NCBI GenBank assembly: GCA_019118275.1
Contig: DWZH01000042.1
Coordinates: forward strand, 58,654-122,653
Direction: 5' to 3'
Source of the DNA: Candidatus Brachybacterium merdavium
GTDB lineage: Bacteria; Actinomycetota; Actinomycetes; Actinomycetales; Dermabacteraceae
DNA: 64,000 bases
How positions within the stretch are numbered: the first letter of the stretch is position 1; the number at the start of each line of letters is the position of its first letter. Below, in pieces: positions 62,233 through 64,000 of the stretch. The notes beneath the pieces were generated by a model. The model was not told the DNA's origin. It did no database searches and saw nothing but the letters and a program-made list of their open reading frames with translations. The translations under genes and the position numbers were made by a program.

Positions 62233-63774
62233 TCACCGCAGTGGACCGATGCCCCGCTCTGCCGCGGCCAGGATGCTCCCATCCACGAGCCGGGCCTCGG
62301 CCTCGGCGATGTCCGGAGCCAGGAAGCGGTCCGGGCCGGGCCCGGGGACGGTCTCGCGCAGCACATCGATCACGGCGATCGACGCCGGGGACGGTGCCAG
62401 CGGAGCCCGCAGGTCCACGGCGCGCGCGGCGGTCAGCAGCTCGATCGCGAGCACGCGGCGCAGGTTCTCGACCGCCGTGCGCAGCTTGCGGGCGGCGTTC
62501 CAGCCCATCGAGACGTGATCCTCCTGCATCGCCGAGGAGGGGATGGAGTCGACGCTGGCGGGCATCGCCAGGCGCTTCATCTCCGAGACCAGGGCCGCCT
62601 GGGTGTACTGGGCGATCATGAAGCCCGAATCGACTCCGGGGTCCTCCGCCAGGAACGGGGGCAGCCCGTGGGAGCGCGCCTTGTCCAGCATCCGGTCGGT
62701 GCGTCGCTCGGCGATCGAGGCGAGGTCGGCTGCGACCACGGCCAGGAAATCCAGCACGTAGCCGACCGGGGCGCCATGGAAGTTGCCGTTGGAGGTGACG
62801 GTGCCGTCGGGCAGCAGCACGGGGTTGTCGATCGCCGCGGTCAGCTCCCGTTCGGCGACTGTGCGGGCGTGCTCGAGGAGGTCGCGCACGCCGCCGGCGA
62901 CCTGCGGGGCGCAGCGCAGGGAGTAGGCGTCCTGCACCCGTGAGCCCTCGGCGGCGACGTCGTCGAGGATCGGGGATCCCTGCAGCAGCGCATGGATGTT
63001 CGCGGCCGAGGCGGCCTGTCCCGGATGGGGCCGCAGCGGCTCGTGCAGCTCGGGACGGAACACGCTGTCGCGGCCGCGCAGACCCTGGACCGTCAGGGCG
63101 GTGGTGACATCGGCGGTGCGCACCAGCTGAACGAGGTCGGCGATGGCCATCAGCAGCATCCCCAGCATCCCATCGGTGCCGTTGATCAGCGCCAGGCCCT
63201 CCTTCTCGGCCAGTTCCAGCGGTTCGATGTCCGCCTCGGCCAGCAGCTCGCGCACCGGATGCTCGGTGCCGTCCCGGTTGCGGGCGCGGCCCTCCCCCAT
63301 CAGCACCATCGCGCAGTGGGCCAGCGGGGCGAGGTCCCCCGAGCAGCCCAGCGACCCGTGCTCGTGGACGATCGGGGTGATGCCCGAGTTCAGCAGGGCG
63401 AGCAGGGTCTCCAGCACCACCGGCCGCACGCCCGTGCGACCGGAGGCCAGCGTGCGCGCCCGCAGCAGCATCAGGGCCCGCACCACCTCGGTCTCCACCT
63501 CCGGGCCGGTGCCGGCGGCGTGGGAGCGGATCAGGGAGCGCTGCAGGGCCTGGCGCATGTGGGTGGGGATCGCGGTGTCGGCCAGCGCCCCGAAGCCGGT
63601 CGAGACCCCGTAGACCGGGGTGGCGCCGGAGGCGAGCTCATCGACGTGGGCACGAACCTCGGCGACTCGTTCGCGGGCCTCGGGGTCCAGCTCGACGCGA
63701 GCACCGCGGCGGGCGACGGCGAGGACGTCGGCGGCGGTCAGGCCGGTGGTGGACAGGGTGACGGAGGGGTTCAT
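62233..63774 (-). CDS. hutH: Histidine ammonia-lyase
   Basis: YGVSTGFGALADTAIP; HEHGSLGCSGDLAPLAHCAMVLMGEG (MIO region); QDAYSLRCAPQVAGGVRDLL. Confidence 0.94.
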   Translation of the reverse strand: MNPSVTLSTTGLTAADVLAVARRGARVELDPEARERVAEVRAHVDELASGATPVYGVSTGFGALADTAIPTHMRQALQRSLIRSHAAGTGPEVETEVVRALMLLRARTLASGRTGVRPVVLETLLALLNSGITPIVHEHGSLGCSGDLAPLAHCAMVLMGEGRARNRDGTEHPVRELLAEADIEPLELAEKEGLALINGTDGMLGMLLMAIADLVQLVRTADVTTALTVQGLRGRDSVFRPELHEPLRPHPGQAASAANIHALLQGSPILDDVAAEGSRVQDAYSLRCAPQVAGGVRDLLEHARTVAERELTAAIDNPVLLPDGTVTSNGNFHGAPVGYVLDFLAVVAADLASIAERRTDRMLDKARSHGLPPFLAEDPGVDSGFMIAQYTQAALVSEMKRLAMPASVDSIPSSAMQEDHVSMGWNAARKLRTAVENLRRVLAIELLTAARAVDLRAPLAPSPASIAVIDVLRETVPGPGPDRFLAPDIAEAEARLVDGSILAAAERGIGPLR

Positions 63775-63866
63775 GGGGATCCTTCCTGCGGGGACGAGGG
63801 GCACCGCGCTGAGGGGGCACGGCGCCGAGGGTGGACGGCGCTGAGGGTGGACGGCATCTGCAGACG

Positions 63867-63905
63867 GAGATTGCGGGCCGTGACGTGAGATTGCGGGCCG
63901 TGACG
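63867..63905. repeat. Tandem direct repeat upstream of hutH
   Basis: GAGATTGCGGGCCGTGACG repeated exactly twice with a 20-nt period (63867-63885, 63887-63905). Confidence 0.9.
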
Positions 63906-63914
63906 ACGGCCTCC

Positions 63915-64000
63915 TCAGGGGATCGGATGGCCGGCTTTCCATACCTGGTGGGTCAGCGGCATGCCGGGCCGGTAGGCGAGGTGGATCGCGGCGGGGGCGT
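63915..64000 (-). CDS. hutI: Probable imidazolonepropionase C-terminus (truncated by window edge)
   Basis: Minus-strand C-terminal translation APAAIHLAYRPGMPLTHQVWKAGHPIP*; H-LAYRPG-PL---VW-G resembles the HutI C-terminus; upstream of hutH in the same direction. Confidence 0.65.
   Translation of the reverse strand, partial: APAAIHLAYRPGMPLTHQVWKAGHPIP

Overview
High-GC actinobacterial chromosomal window, probably Micrococcales/Dermabacteraceae-like (inferred from mycothione reductase, SenX3-RegX3, CarD and ClpP1P2). Gene content is mostly conserved chromosomal functions, with no phage, IS element or CRISPR array recognised. The standout is a compact selenocysteine island at 1-8774: selB(partial)-selA-tRNA-Sec(UCA) on the minus strand, selD divergent, then a formate dehydrogenase operon. 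The alpha subunit of that enzyme is split in the supplied ORF track by an in-frame UGA (8208-8210), which is followed immediately by an E. coli fdhF-like SECIS hairpin. Other loci: chorismate mutase, clpX-clpP2-clpP1, NlpC/P60 hydrolase, trigger factor, tRNA-Pro and tRNA-Gly, two NarL-type two-component systems, ABC transporters, an Ada-AlkA/Ogt alkylation-repair operon, two CarD-family proteins, a GH65 phosphorylase/beta-PGM pair, senX3-regX3/phoU, a carD/IspD-like/ispD/PTS-IIB/ispF/ilvA neighbourhood, galE, guaB1-like, two LCP proteins, an HxlR regulator with two RibD_C reductases, mycothione reductase, a UvrA-like ABC protein, and hut genes at the right edge. A recurring pattern is TANNNT-N6-(A/G)TG, the geometry expected for leaderless mRNAs, at a dozen or more gene starts. 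Nothing was run computationally; all calls come from reading sequence and translations.
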